The position numbers were made by a program, and so were the translations under genes. DNA of 64,000 bases from Pseudomonas tritici (lineage in GTDB: Bacteria > Pseudomonadota > Gammaproteobacteria > Pseudomonadales > Pseudomonadaceae), in the NCBI RefSeq assembly GCF_014268275.3, contig NZ_CP077084.1, positions 3,782,001 through 3,846,000 on the forward strand, read 5' to 3'. Below are positions 15,660 through 25,918 of the stretch, one piece after another (within the stretch, counting starts at the first letter, position 1; each line of letters begins with the position of its first letter). The notes beneath the pieces were generated by a model. That model was not told where the DNA came from. It searched no databases and saw only the letters and a list, made by a program, of their open reading frames with translations.

Positions 15660-18179
15660 TTAGATCAACTCTCGAGCCAGGAATGGCGCGGTGCGGCTGG
15701 TCTTGCTTTTGGCGACCTTCTGCGGCGTGCCGCAAGCAACCACTTTCCCGCCCAAATCCCCGGCCCCCGGCCCGATATCAATCACCCAATCACTCTGCGC
15801 GACCACGCGCATCTCATGCTCCACCACAACCACCGTATGCCCCGAATCTACCAGCTGATTGAGCTGGATCAGCAAGCGGTCCACATCCCGTGGATGCAGC
15901 CCCGTCGTGGGCTCATCCAGCACGTATAACGTGGCGCCCCGCGCATTGCGTTGCAACTCGGTCGCCAGTTTGATGCGTTGCGCTTCGCCGCCCGACAGCT
16001 CGGTCGCCGGTTGCCCCAGGCGCAGGTAACCCAGGCCGATATCCCGCAGCACCTGCAATGAACGCAACACACTGGGTTGTTCGGCAAACACGTCGACCGC
16101 CTGCTCCACCGTCAGCCCCAGGACCTGGGCGATGCTCAAGCCCTGCCATTTGATCGCCAACGTCTCGGGGTTATACCGCGCGCCGTGGCAGGTCGGGCAT
16201 GGCGCGTACACGCTGGGCATGAATAGCAGCTCGACGCTGACAAACCCTTCACCCTCGCAGTTCGGGCAACGGCCCTTGGCGACGTTGAAGGAGAACTGGC
16301 CGGCGTCGTAATGACGCTTCCTGGCTGCCGGCGTGGCGGCGAACAGTTTGCGCACGTTGTCGAACAGCCCGGTGTAGGTCGCCAGGTTGGAGCGCGGGGT
16401 GCGGCCGATGGGTTTCTGGTCCACCTGCACCAGGCGGCGGATCAGCTCGAGCCCGGCGCTGATACGTCCACCGCTGGTTTGCGGCGTGTCGTCTTCCAGG
16501 CTCGGCTCATCGTCGTTTTCCACCACCCGGCCGAGGCCGCTGCCTACCAGCTCCAGCAGCGCCTGGCTGACCAGGCTGGACTTGCCCGAACCGGAAATCC
16601 CGGTGACTGCCGTGAAGCACCCCAGTGGGAAATCGACGTTAAGGGCCTTGAGATTATTACGCGTCACGCCGTCCAGCTTCAGCCAGCCGGAGGGCTCGCG
16701 GCGTTCCTGATTCGACACGCGTTTTTCAGCAAACAGGTATTCACGCGTCTGCGACGCCTCCACCTGCGCCAGCCCCGCCGGTGGCCCGCTGTACAACACT
16801 TGCCCGCCGTGCTCTCCGGCGGCCGGGCCCACGTCGATCAGCCAGTCGGCGCGGCGCATGGTTTCCAGGTCGTGCTCCACCACAAACAACGAGTTGCCCG
16901 CCGCTTTCAAACGATCCAGCGCGGTGAACAGCGCCTCGCCGTCTGCCGGGTGCAGGCCTGCCGACGGCTCGTCCAGCACATAGATCACGCCAAATAATTG
17001 CGAGCCCAGCTGTGTGGCCAGGCGCAATCGCTGCAACTCTCCGGACGATAAGGTCGGTGTGCTGCGCTCCAGGGACAAATAGCCCAAGCCCAATTCGGTC
17101 AAGGTACTGACCCGCTCGAGTAAGTCCTGGGCGATACGTTGCGCGGCCAGGCGTTTTTCCACCGACAGCTTCATCTTGTCCTGCCCCGCCGCCACCGGCC
17201 GCAGCAACTCGGCCAGTTGCGCCAATGACAACTGCGACAACTCACCGATATCCACCCCGGCGAACTTCACCGACAGCGCGGCCCTGGTCAGGCGTTTGCC
17301 CTCACATAACGGGCAAGCGCTGCCCTGCATGAACTGCGAGACGCGCTTTTTCATCAACGCGCTTTGGGTGTGGGTGAAAGTGTGCAGGATGTAGCGTCGC
17401 GCGCCGCTGAAGGTCCCTTGGTAGCTGGGCTCAAGCTTGCGCTTGAGCGCATCGCGGGTCTGTTCGGGGGTGAAGCCAGCGTATACCGGGACGGTGGGGG
17501 TTTCTTCGGTGAACAGGATCCAGTCGCGCTGCTTTTTCGGCAGGTCGCGCCACGGGATATCCACGTCATAGCCCAGGGTCACCAGAATGTCGCGCAGGTT
17601 CTGCCCTTGCCACGCCAATGGCCAGGAGGCCACCGCGCGCTGGCGAATGGTCAACGAGGGATCGGGCACCATCAATGCCTCGGTCACTTCGTACACGCGC
17701 CCAAGACCATGACATTGCGGGCAGGCACCTTGCGGCAGGTTCGGCGAGAAGTCCTCGGCGTACAGCATCGCCTGGCCCGGCGGGTAACTGCCGGCGCGGG
17801 AGTACAGCATGCGGATCAGGCTCGACAGCGTGGTGACGCTACCCACTGACGAGCGCGCACTCGGCGTACCGCGCTGCTGTTGCAGGGCCACGGCGGGCGG
17901 CAGGCCTTCAATGCTGTCCACATCCGGCACGCCGACCTGGTCGATCAGCCGCCGTGCATACGGCGCCACCGACTCAAAATAACGCCGCTGCGCCTCGGCA
18001 TACACCGTGGAAAACGCCAGGGACGATTTGCCCGAACCCGAGACGCCGGTAAACACCACCAAGGCATCCCGTGGAATATCCACATCGACGTTACGCAAGT
18101 TGTGTTCGCGGGCGCCGCGGACGCGGACGAAGCCTGTGTGGTGGGCGGTGATCGAGGGGATGTTGCGCTGTGAAGTCAT
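15660..18179 (-). CDS. UvrA-like excinuclease ABC ATPase (short form)
   Basis: An 839-residue tandem ABC ATPase of the UvrA family. It has two Walker A motifs (GVSGSGKSSLAF and GISGSGKSSLVS), two ABC signatures (LSSGELQRLRLATQL and LSGGEAQRIKLATEL) and zinc-type cysteine pairs (CPQCHGLG, CPNCEGEG with CPTCHGARY). It is about 100 residues shorter than housekeeping UvrA, which fits UvrA2-like proteins with a reduced UvrB-interaction region; members are tied to DNA-drug tolerance. A TTG lies two codons upstream, but ATG 18179 overlaps the kinase stop as ATGA, showing translational coupling to the sensor kinase. Confidence 0.85.
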   Translation of the reverse strand: MTSQRNIPSITAHHTGFVRVRGAREHNLRNVDVDIPRDALVVFTGVSGSGKSSLAFSTVYAEAQRRYFESVAPYARRLIDQVGVPDVDSIEGLPPAVALQQQRGTPSARSSVGSVTTLSSLIRMLYSRAGSYPPGQAMLYAEDFSPNLPQGACPQCHGLGRVYEVTEALMVPDPSLTIRQRAVASWPLAWQGQNLRDILVTLGYDVDIPWRDLPKKQRDWILFTEETPTVPVYAGFTPEQTRDALKRKLEPSYQGTFSGARRYILHTFTHTQSALMKKRVSQFMQGSACPLCEGKRLTRAALSVKFAGVDIGELSQLSLAQLAELLRPVAAGQDKMKLSVEKRLAAQRIAQDLLERVSTLTELGLGYLSLERSTPTLSSGELQRLRLATQLGSQLFGVIYVLDEPSAGLHPADGEALFTALDRLKAAGNSLFVVEHDLETMRRADWLIDVGPAAGEHGGQVLYSGPPAGLAQVEASQTREYLFAEKRVSNQERREPSGWLKLDGVTRNNLKALNVDFPLGCFTAVTGISGSGKSSLVSQALLELVGSGLGRVVENDDEPSLEDDTPQTSGGRISAGLELIRRLVQVDQKPIGRTPRSNLATYTGLFDNVRKLFAATPAARKRHYDAGQFSFNVAKGRCPNCEGEGFVSVELLFMPSVYAPCPTCHGARYNPETLAIKWQGLSIAQVLGLTVEQAVDVFAEQPSVLRSLQVLRDIGLGYLRLGQPATELSGGEAQRIKLATELQRNARGATLYVLDEPTTGLHPRDVDRLLIQLNQLVDSGHTVVVVEHEMRVVAQSDWVIDIGPGAGDLGGKVVACGTPQKVAKSKTSRTAPFLARELI

Positions 18180-19888
18180 GGACAACCTTGTTGGGCGGCA
18201 AGCACGCTGCGGACCCGTTGCGTCAGGGCTTCGGGGCTGTAGGGTTTGCTCAGCAGATGAATCTCGGGACTCAGCAAATGATTGTTGGAGAGAATGTCGC
18301 GGGTGTGCCCGGAAGTGAACAGCACTGCCACGGCAGGCGTTTGTGCGCGAGCCCAGTCAGCCAGGTCGGTACTCTTGACGCGACCGGGCATCACCACGTC
18401 GGTGAAAATCAGCTCCGGCTGTACACCGGTCTGTAGCATGTTCATTGCGCGGTCACCGTCTTCGGCCGTGAGCACGGTATAACCCGCCTGCTCCAGCAGT
18501 TCCACGACCGTCTCGCGCACGTCTTCGTTGTCTTCGACCACCAGGATTGTTTCATGGCCATGGACATGCGGCAGAGGCTCGTCACAGGCGTCCTCGCACT
18601 CTTCGCCGAGGCTGCGCGGGAAATACATCTGCACCACGGTTCCGCGCCCTTCCTCACTCCACACGTCGACATGCCCGCCGCTCTGGCGCACAAAGCCAAA
18701 CACCATGCTCAGGCCAAGGCCGGTCCCATGGCCGTTACGCTTGGTGGTGAAGAATGGCTCAAACACCCGCGCCAGGATGGCCGGCGGCATGCCCACGCCG
18801 ATATCGGTAACAGCCAGGCGCACGTACTCACCGGGCTTGATGCTTTTACCCGCGCAATCGCCGGGGTTGAGGATAATGTTCTCGCCGGTGATGCGGATCA
18901 CCCCCTCACCTTGCATGGCGTCGCGGGCATTGATCGCCAGGTTGAGCAGTGCGTTTTCCAGCTGGTTGCGGTCGACGTTGATGCACCACGAATCCTGGGG
19001 CAACTGCACATCGATATGGATGGTTTCTCCCAGCGCCCTTTGCAGCAGTTCGCCGAGGCCCGCGTAAATGCGTTGCGGGTTGTACACCGCCGGCGACAAC
19101 GGTTGGCGCCGGGCAAACGCCAGCAATTGCGATGACAGCTTGGCACCACGATCCACCGCCGCAATGGCCGCCGCGACACGTCGCTGCACCTGCGCGTTGT
19201 CCGGCTCGTGGCGGGCGAGCAAGTGCAGGTTGCCGGCGATCACTTGCAGCAAGTTGTTGAAGTCGTGCGCCACGCCACCGGTCAGGCCGCCGATGGCTTC
19301 GAGTTTCTGCGACTGGCGCAACTTATCCTCGGCGGCAGAGCGCGCCTGCACTTCGGCGGCCACACGCTGCTCGAGGTTATGGGTGAGTTCCTGGCGTACC
19401 TGCTCGGATTTCACCAGCTCGGTGGTCTCCACCACAATCGCCAACACCCCGGCGGGTTGCTGACTGTCGCCGGCGACAGGGCTGTAATAGAGATCCAGCC
19501 ACACGGTTTCCGGTTTGCCGTTACGCAACAACACCAGGTCTTTGTTATTGAACGACAAGGTCCCGCCTGCCAGGCAGGTGTCCACCACATGACGGTTGAA
19601 GTCGGCCACTTCCGGCCAGCCCAGTTCTACCGGCGTGCCCAGCAGGTAAGGGTGGCGGCCACCCGCAAATACCGAATAACTGTCGTTGTAGATCATGTAC
19701 CCCGCGCGGCCCCACAACATCACCATCGGCACGGGTGATGCCAGCATCATCTGCACGTTGCAGACCAGGCTGGTGGACCACTGTTCAATGGGCCCCAGGT
19801 CGGTGTTCGACCAATCAAATGCGCGGATCCGCCGGGCCATTTCACCGGCCCAGCCTTCACAGCCATGAGAGTTGGATAAAAATTGCAT
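18176..19888 (-). CDS. Hybrid sensor histidine kinase (PAS, HisKA, HATPase, receiver)
   Basis: A 570-residue cytoplasmic hybrid kinase. A PAS-like domain spans about 40-155 (PMVMLWGRAGYMIYNDSYSVFAGGRHP) and a coiled coil about 160-200. The phospho-acceptor is His208 in GGVAHDFNNLL. The HATPase domain has NLAINARDAM, DIGVGMPP and GTGLGLSMVFG. A C-terminal receiver has VVEDNEDVRE and the phospho-aspartate in LIFTDVVMPG. It has no membrane segment, so it senses a cytoplasmic signal. Its stop overlaps the UvrA-like start by four bases, pointing to a shared transcript. No separate DNA-binding regulator is adjacent. Confidence 0.9.
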   Translation of the reverse strand: MQFLSNSHGCEGWAGEMARRIRAFDWSNTDLGPIEQWSTSLVCNVQMMLASPVPMVMLWGRAGYMIYNDSYSVFAGGRHPYLLGTPVELGWPEVADFNRHVVDTCLAGGTLSFNNKDLVLLRNGKPETVWLDLYYSPVAGDSQQPAGVLAIVVETTELVKSEQVRQELTHNLEQRVAAEVQARSAAEDKLRQSQKLEAIGGLTGGVAHDFNNLLQVIAGNLHLLARHEPDNAQVQRRVAAAIAAVDRGAKLSSQLLAFARRQPLSPAVYNPQRIYAGLGELLQRALGETIHIDVQLPQDSWCINVDRNQLENALLNLAINARDAMQGEGVIRITGENIILNPGDCAGKSIKPGEYVRLAVTDIGVGMPPAILARVFEPFFTTKRNGHGTGLGLSMVFGFVRQSGGHVDVWSEEGRGTVVQMYFPRSLGEECEDACDEPLPHVHGHETILVVEDNEDVRETVVELLEQAGYTVLTAEDGDRAMNMLQTGVQPELIFTDVVMPGRVKSTDLADWARAQTPAVAVLFTSGHTRDILSNNHLLSPEIHLLSKPYSPEALTQRVRSVLAAQQGCP

Positions 19889-19996
19889 CGGTTGGCTCTG
19901 CGCTAAGAGAGGACGGTCGCAAAAATTTGGAGCGCGTCGGACGCGGATGGTTCATCTCTTATAATTTAGGGGGTTACGCCTCTACAAGCCCCCGCC

Positions 19997-22900
19997 TCAG
20001 TGAAAGTCCCGGCTGCGCACATTTATCCCTTCCAACAGCGGCGTCAGGTCGGTAAGCCGGCCGGCGATCAGGTGCCGAACTTCACCCACCGCTTCCCAGC
20101 GCCCGTCCACTTTTAACAGGCGCGAGCCCACCAGCGCCTGGCGCTGACGCTCAGCCAGGTCACGCCAGACCACTACATTGAGGTTACCGAATTCATCTTC
20201 CAGGGTGACAAAGGTCACCCCACTGGCAGTGCCTGGGCGCTGCCGACCGGTCACCAACCCGGCGACGCTGACGTTGCGCCCATGCTCGACCAGCATCAGC
20301 TCTTGGGAACTGCGGCAGCGCCGCTTGCGCAATTCAGCACGCAATAACGCCAACGGATGCGGGCCAAGGGTGGTGCCGACTGTCGTGTAGTCAGCGTGCA
20401 GGTCTTCGCCCACCGTCGGTGCCGGCAACTCGACCACGGCTTCGTCGGGGCTGGGCAGGCCGGCAAACAGCCCGAGTTGTTTGTGCACCCCCGCCACTTC
20501 CCAGCGCGCCTTGTGCCGGTTGCCGGCCAGGGCGCGTAAGGCACCGGCATCCGCCAGCAACGCCTGCGCACGCGCATCCAGTCCGGCGCGTTCGTCCAAG
20601 TCAGCGATGTCGCTGAACGCCCGACGTTGGCGCGCCGCTTCGATGCGCCGCCCATCTTCTTCGCGAAACCCCGAAATCATGCGCAAACCCATGCGGATCG
20701 CCGGCTGCGCACCGTCGATGGGTTCCAGGCTGCAATCCCAGTCGCTGGCCTGCACATCCACCGGGCGAATCTGCAAGCGATGGCGCCGCGCATCCTGCAG
20801 GATCTGGTCCGGGCTGTAGAAGCCCATGGGCCAGCTGTTGATCAGCGCACAGGCAAACGCCGCCGGTTCATGGCACTTGAGCCAGCAACTGGCGTAGGTC
20901 AGCAAGGCGAAACTGGCGGCGTGGGATTCAGGGAAGCCATAACTGCCAAAGCCCTTGATCTGCTCGAAGAGCTGCGCGGCGAAGGCTTCGGTGTAACCGT
21001 TTTTGAGCATGCCAGTGCGCAGGCGTTCGCGGTGCGGCTCCAAACCGCCATGGCGTTTCCAGGCGGCCATGGAACGGCGCAGCTGGTCGGCCTCGCCAGG
21101 GCCGTAGTCGGCGGCGACCATGGCGATCTGCATCACTTGCTCCTGGAACAGCGGGATGCCCAGGGTGCGTTTCAGCACCACTTCAAGCTCCGGCGAGGGG
21201 TAAGTCTCAGGTTCCTCTTTGTTACGCCGACGCAGATACGGATGCACCATGCCGCCCTGGATCGGCCCGGGCCGTACGATGGCGACCTCAATGACCAGGT
21301 CATAAAACGTCTGCGGCTTGAGCCTGGGCAACATCGACATCTGCGCCCGCGACTCGATCTGGAACACGCCGATGGTGTCGGCCTTGCTAATCATCGCGTA
21401 GGTGGCCGGATCGTCCTTGGGGATGGTCGCCAAGGCCAGGTCCTGATTGCGATGGCGGCGCAGCAGGTCGAAGCAGCGGCGGATTGCACTGAGCATGCCC
21501 AAGGCGAGGATATCCACCTTGAGCAGTCCGACAGCGTCGAGGTCGTCCTTGTCCCACTGGATGATCGTGCGCTCGGCCATGGCCGCATTTTCCACCGGCA
21601 CCAGGGTGTCCAGCGGGTATTCGGAAATCACAAAGCCACCGGGGTGCTGGGACAGGTGCCGGGGAAAGCCGATCAGTTGTTGAGTGAGCGTGAGCACGCG
21701 GCGCAGGATCGGGCTTTCGGGGTCAAAGCCGGCTTCACGCAGGCGCGCCAGGGGCGGCGTGTCGTCGCTCCAACGCCCGCAACACTCGGCCAGCGCGTTG
21801 ATCTGATCCGGCGGCAAGCCCAAGGCCTTGGCCACATCGCGTACCGCGCCGGTCGCGTGGTAACTGCTGACCACCGCCGTCAGCGCTGCACGTGTGCGGC
21901 CGTAGCGCTGGAACACGTACTGCAGCACTTCTTCACGGCGTTCGTGTTCGAAGTCCACGTCGATGTCCGGCGGCTCATTGCGCTCCCTGGAGAGAAAGCG
22001 CTCGAACAGCAGACGGGTCAGGCTCGGGTCGATCTCGGTGATGCCCAAGGCAAAACACACCGCCGAGTTGGCCGCCGAGCCCCGGCCCTGACACAGGATC
22101 GAACGGCTGCGGGCGAACTGCACAATGTCATGCACCGTGAGGAAGTAGCTTTCGTAGCCCAGCTCGCTGATCAGCGCCAGTTCGTTGTTGATCTGCTGCA
22201 AGGTCTTGGCGTCGACACCCTGCGGCCAACGCTGGGCGATGCCTTCTTCGGTCACGGCGCGCAGCCAGGATTCGGCGTTGTGGCCGGCGGGCACCAGCTC
22301 GCGTGGGTAGTGGTAGCGCAATTGGCTGAGGTCGAAGGTGCAACGACGGGCGATCGCCTGAGTTTCGTCGAGCAACGACGCGGGGTACAGCGCGCTTAGC
22401 GCCTCCAGGCAACGCAGGTGCCGCTCGCCATTAGGGTGTAGCCGCGTGCCGGCTTCAGCCACCGGTACGTGATGACGGATGGCGGTCATGGTGTCTTGCA
22501 GGGCACGGCGGCCGCGCGCATGCATATGCACATCACCGCAGGCCACCGCCGGGATTTTCAGGCTGGCCGCCAGTGCCAGGCGCTGCTCAAGGTGGCGCGC
22601 ATCGTCCTGGCCGCAATGCAAATGCACCGCCAGCCACAAGCGCCCGGCAAAGGTGCGGCGCAGCCATTGGATCTCGGTTTGAGTGCTGCTGTCTTCGGCG
22701 ACCCACAGCGCCAGCAGGCCGGACAACGGTTGCTCGAAGTCCTCCAGCAGCAGGCGATAGCTGCCTTTTTCAGCACGTCGCCTGGCCAGGGTGATCAAGC
22801 GGCACAGGTGCTGGTAGCCGCTGAGGTCTTCCACCAGCAGCACCAGTTTCGGGCCGTTCTCGATGCGCATCTCGCTGCCGATAATCAGCGGCAGCTCCAC

Positions 22901-23068
22901 CGCCTTGGCCGCCTGCCAGGCACGCACGATGCCCGACAGCGTGCATTCATCGGTGATCGCCAGGGCGCTGTAGCCTTGGCGCTTGGCCCGTTCGAACAAC
23001 TCCAGCGCACTGGACGCACCGCGCTGGAAGCTGAAGTTGGACAGGCAGTGCAGCTCGGCATAGCTCAT
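19997..23068 (-). CDS. dnaE2: Error-prone DNA polymerase DnaE2 (ImuC)
   Basis: A 1023-residue C-family polymerase, last gene of the lexA2-imuA-imuB-dnaE2 SOS cassette. The N-terminal PHP domain begins [20 protein letters not shown]; the polymerase core carries catalytic aspartates in [19 protein letters not shown] and [13 protein letters not shown]; a C-terminal OB region starts near [18 protein letters not shown]. It lacks the tail of DnaE1, as expected. The start at 23068 overlaps the imuB stop (ATGA); the seven extra upstream codons of the frame lie inside imuB. It performs mutagenic translesion synthesis with ImuB. Confidence 0.93.
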   Translation of the reverse strand: MSYAELHCLSNFSFQRGASSALELFERAKRQGYSALAITDECTLSGIVRAWQAAKAVELPLIIGSEMRIENGPKLVLLVEDLSGYQHLCRLITLARRRAEKGSYRLLLEDFEQPLSGLLALWVAEDSSTQTEIQWLRRTFAGRLWLAVHLHCGQDDARHLEQRLALAASLKIPAVACGDVHMHARGRRALQDTMTAIRHHVPVAEAGTRLHPNGERHLRCLEALSALYPASLLDETQAIARRCTFDLSQLRYHYPRELVPAGHNAESWLRAVTEEGIAQRWPQGVDAKTLQQINNELALISELGYESYFLTVHDIVQFARSRSILCQGRGSAANSAVCFALGITEIDPSLTRLLFERFLSRERNEPPDIDVDFEHERREEVLQYVFQRYGRTRAALTAVVSSYHATGAVRDVAKALGLPPDQINALAECCGRWSDDTPPLARLREAGFDPESPILRRVLTLTQQLIGFPRHLSQHPGGFVISEYPLDTLVPVENAAMAERTIIQWDKDDLDAVGLLKVDILALGMLSAIRRCFDLLRRHRNQDLALATIPKDDPATYAMISKADTIGVFQIESRAQMSMLPRLKPQTFYDLVIEVAIVRPGPIQGGMVHPYLRRRNKEEPETYPSPELEVVLKRTLGIPLFQEQVMQIAMVAADYGPGEADQLRRSMAAWKRHGGLEPHRERLRTGMLKNGYTEAFAAQLFEQIKGFGSYGFPESHAASFALLTYASCWLKCHEPAAFACALINSWPMGFYSPDQILQDARRHRLQIRPVDVQASDWDCSLEPIDGAQPAIRMGLRMISGFREEDGRRIEAARQRRAFSDIADLDERAGLDARAQALLADAGALRALAGNRHKARWEVAGVHKQLGLFAGLPSPDEAVVELPAPTVGEDLHADYTTVGTTLGPHPLALLRAELRKRRCRSSQELMLVEHGRNVSVAGLVTGRQRPGTASGVTFVTLEDEFGNLNVVVWRDLAERQRQALVGSRLLKVDGRWEAVGEVRHLIAGRLTDLTPLLEGINVRSRDFH

Positions 23069-24477
23069 GCAAACCAGCCTTGCAGCCACAGCCCATCGCT
23101 TTGCCCCACGGTGCGATAGGCCCAGCCTTGCTGGCCGGCGCGGGTCTGGATCAGGTAGTAATCACGGCGGATATCGGCGCCGTCCCACCAGCCGGATTCG
23201 ATGCGTTCCGGGCCCATGAGGATGTGCACGCTGTGCTCGGCCAGCAGTGTGGGTTCGTGCAGCAGCCAGCCGGGCCGTTGCACCTTGTTCAAGGCCTGGC
23301 ACGGGTTTTTATCCGCCGCCGCTTGCCAGGCGCATTCTGGACGATGGTCGGCGTGAAAGCGCAGGCCCCGCACGGCCTCATCCCCCAAGCGCGCGCGCAG
23401 GCGCTCGCGCAATTGTTCCCACGGCAGGGTCTGTTGCGGGCGGTCGTCGAACAGGTCATGGCGCTGCGGCACGAACACTGGCAGGTCCTGGGCCACCAGG
23501 CGAAAGCCGCGTACCGGCGAGGTCACTTGAACGTGCTCCAGGCGGCCACGGGCCAATTCAAACAGCATCGCCGGTTCACGCTCGGCGCTGAGCAGGCCGA
23601 CCTTGATCACAGTGTCCGGCGCCTGGGCGTGTTCCAGGTGCAGGTCGAAACGCTGCACGCCACTGTCGCGACCGCACAGAAACGCGGACAGATCGCCGGT
23701 CAACCGTCTTAAAGGAAACAGCAGCGCCTGGTGGGATTGCACATCGAAATTCAGCTCGATACGCACATCAAACTGGTCCGGCGGCTGATAGAACGCCAGG
23801 GCCAGCGGACGCTGCCCGGTCAGTGCGTCCAGGTGCTTGAGCAAACTGGCATCAAAACGTCGCGCCAAGGTATGCCGGGGCAACGCCTGCACCTGGGCCA
23901 AGCTGCGTAGGCCCATGCGCGACAGGGCCGTGGCGGCCTGTGGTTCGAGCCCGGCGCGGTCGATGGGCAGCGACGCCAGGGCCTGCATCAGGACGTCATC
24001 GGTAACCGCCAGGCCATCATCGATATTCGCCAGCACCCGCGCGGCGGCCGGGTTGGGCGCAGCGACGATCCGGTGACGAAAACCCAGTTCGGTCAATTCC
24101 TTGCGCAAGCGCGCTTCGAACCGCGGCCACGGCCCGAACAGCCCCAGGCTCGATTCGATCTCGAACAGCAAGGCACGCGGGTAATGCAGGCTGACTTGGG
24201 AGCTGAACTGGTAGGCCCAGGCGGCAAGGAACTGTTGGTAGCGTTCGATCTCGGCAGGGTCGTATTCGGCACTGGCAAAGGTCTTGGCCAGGGCATTCGC
24301 TGCCGTCAGGGATTGGCCAGGCCGCAGGCCCAAGGCACGGGCGGCGTCATTGACGGTTTGCAGCACGCGTCGCTGCGGCGTGCCGGCCAGCAGGGCCAGG
24401 GGTTGGTCCGGTTCAGGGTGCACACGCAGCACCCCGTCCAGCGCCAATTGCGGGAAAACAATACACACCCAGCGCAT
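23065..24477 (-). CDS. imuB: ImuB, inactive Y-family polymerase-like protein
   Basis: A 470-residue Y-family-like protein that acts as a hub, linking ImuA and DnaE2 to the sliding clamp. It begins [18 protein letters not shown]; the frame is open 70 codons further upstream, but that part overlaps imuA out of frame and has no homology. The C-terminal half includes [32 protein letters not shown], typical of the family. The catalytic acids of true Y polymerases are not evident at the N-terminus. It is seven bases after imuA and coupled to dnaE2. Confidence 0.92.
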   Translation of the reverse strand: MRWVCIVFPQLALDGVLRVHPEPDQPLALLAGTPQRRVLQTVNDAARALGLRPGQSLTAANALAKTFASAEYDPAEIERYQQFLAAWAYQFSSQVSLHYPRALLFEIESSLGLFGPWPRFEARLRKELTELGFRHRIVAAPNPAAARVLANIDDGLAVTDDVLMQALASLPIDRAGLEPQAATALSRMGLRSLAQVQALPRHTLARRFDASLLKHLDALTGQRPLALAFYQPPDQFDVRIELNFDVQSHQALLFPLRRLTGDLSAFLCGRDSGVQRFDLHLEHAQAPDTVIKVGLLSAEREPAMLFELARGRLEHVQVTSPVRGFRLVAQDLPVFVPQRHDLFDDRPQQTLPWEQLRERLRARLGDEAVRGLRFHADHRPECAWQAAADKNPCQALNKVQRPGWLLHEPTLLAEHSVHILMGPERIESGWWDGADIRRDYYLIQTRAGQQGWAYRTVGQSDGLWLQGWFA

Positions 24478-24484
24478 GGCAACC

Positions 24485-25099
24485 TCAGTGCCCCGCCAGC
24501 GCAATCGGCGCCGGATGAGCCAGACCGCCCCGGCACTTGAGCACTCGCACCTGCGCGGGCTTGGCCTCGACCGCCAGGCGCAAGGCGGCGGGCGATGAGT
24601 TGATCGCCTCGCCCAAGGCGCGCCAGGCAAATGCCAGGGTTTGCCCGGTTTCCGCCGCGACTTGCAGACGACGCAGCGCCCGGTCATCAGCCTTGCGCGG
24701 CCAGCACAACACCGCGCCGCAACTGCCGGAACGCAGGCACTGCTCCACGGCCCATAAGGCGTCGCGCTCCTCGGCCTGAATCACTGAGAGCAGGCGCAGA
24801 TCAACCCCGGCGTTCTGCCACGCATGCGGGTATGGCGTATAAGGCGGCGCCACCAACACAATCCGCTCCCCCGCCTTTGATAGGCGCGCCAGGGTCGGCA
24901 GCACCAGTTGCAGCTCGCCCACACCCTCCTTGGCCATGAGGATTTCACTCAAGGCCGCCTCCGGCCAGCCGCCCGTGGGCAACACCGCATCCAGCGCCGC
25001 CAACCCCGTGGGATGCACACTCGTCGGCGGCGCGGCGGGTCGGCCTTTCCAGACACGCCCGCCATTGAACAGCGTGTCCAGGGCAATCACGGCGCCCAT
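24485..25099 (-). CDS. imuA: ImuA, RecA-like translesion synthesis accessory protein
   Basis: A 204-residue protein of the ImuA (formerly SulA-like) family. It has a RecA-like core with VHPTGLAALDAVLPTGGWPEAALSEILMAKEGVGELQLVLPTLA and VLCWPRKADDRALRRLQVAA. It recruits RecA or its filament to the ImuB/DnaE2 complex in characterised systems. Its ATG shares one base with the lexA2 stop (TGATG). Confidence 0.92.
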   Translation of the reverse strand: MGAVIALDTLFNGGRVWKGRPAAPPTSVHPTGLAALDAVLPTGGWPEAALSEILMAKEGVGELQLVLPTLARLSKAGERIVLVAPPYTPYPHAWQNAGVDLRLLSVIQAEERDALWAVEQCLRSGSCGAVLCWPRKADDRALRRLQVAAETGQTLAFAWRALGEAINSSPAALRLAVEAKPAQVRVLKCRGGLAHPAPIALAGH

Positions 25100-25716
25100 C
25101 AGCCTTGCCTCACCAAACCGCAGAACACGCCTTCGATGGCCAGGTCCTGGTCGGGCCCGACCACAATAGGCTGGTACGCGGGATTGCGCGGCAGCAGGCG
25201 CACGCTGTCGCCGCTGCGTTCGAAACGCTTGATGGTCACTTCGCCGTCGAGGCGCGCCACCACAATCTGCCCATTCAAGGCCTCGGCACTGCGCCGTACG
25301 CCCACCAGGTCACCATCGAGGATGCCGTCCTCAATCATTGAGTCACCCTGCACCCGCAACAGATAGTCCGGCGTTTTTGCGAAGGTAGACGGGTCAAGTT
25401 GCAGGCGGCTGTGTACTTCGGCATCGGCGCCGATGGGCAAGCCGGCAGCGACTCGACCGAGCACCGGCACATCCAGCCATTCCGGACGCGGTGGCTGGTT
25501 GAGCAAGCGAATGCCCCTGGCCTGGTTAGGGTTGACCTCGATAAACCCGGCTTCGGTCAGCGCCAGCACATGCTTGCGCGCCACGCTGCGCGAGGCAAAG
25601 CCGAACGCCTCGGCGATCTCGGCGAGGCTGGGGGGCTGGCCTTGCTGCGCGATGCGGTCGCGGATAAAGGTCAGGATGGCGGTACGGCGGGGGGTTAGAG
25701 TCGTCATGGAGTACAT
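25099..25716 (-). CDS. lexA2: LexA2, SOS repressor of the imu cassette
   Basis: A 205-residue LexA paralogue. A winged-helix N-terminus (MYSMTTLTPRRTAILTFIRD) carries a recognition region SLAEIAEAFGFASRSVARKHV. The autocleavage bond Ala91-Gly92 (GRVAAGLPI) and the catalytic pair Ser126 (QGDSMIEDG) and Lys163 (TIKRF) are present. The ATG at 25714-25716 has GGAG five bases upstream; another ATG at 25705-25707 is possible. Both starts and the ribosome site lie inside or beside a palindrome at 25708-25725, so the protein likely represses itself and the three downstream genes. Confidence 0.93.
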   Translation of the reverse strand: MYSMTTLTPRRTAILTFIRDRIAQQGQPPSLAEIAEAFGFASRSVARKHVLALTEAGFIEVNPNQARGIRLLNQPPRPEWLDVPVLGRVAAGLPIGADAEVHSRLQLDPSTFAKTPDYLLRVQGDSMIEDGILDGDLVGVRRSAEALNGQIVVARLDGEVTIKRFERSGDSVRLLPRNPAYQPIVVGPDQDLAIEGVFCGLVRQG

Positions 25717-25725
25717 TTGTACTCC
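25708..25725. promoter_or_regulatory. LexA2-type SOS operator overlapping the lexA2 start
   Basis: GGAGTACATTTGTACTCC: seven-base arms GGAGTAC/GTACTCC around ATTT, read on the minus strand as AGTACAAATGTACT. This matches the GTAC-N4-GTAC style of LexA2 boxes described in xanthomonads and pseudomonads, rather than the CTGTATATAAATACAG type. It overlaps the Shine-Dalgarno sequence and the ATG, so the repressor may sit on the leader of its own gene. Confidence 0.8.
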
Positions 25726-25918
25726 TGTGGGAAATTTCTGACAATAGCCGTCAGTCGCGTGGAGGAAGGACGAGCGTTGTCGAAATGTCCCACGTGATGG
25801 TCGGATTACCTCTACTCCCCTCCCCTGAAAAGGTCCGCAAAGTCCTTCGCCTGAATACACAGTGCGAGGGATTGCAGATGGCGTTTTTTGTGTGGGCCCC
25901 GGTTGATGGGGTTGTTTC

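Noticed and set aside
20627..22399. 590-codon plus-strand frame opposite dnaE2
   Set aside because: Lies entirely within the clear dnaE2 coding region and is rich in Gln, Arg and His without motifs.
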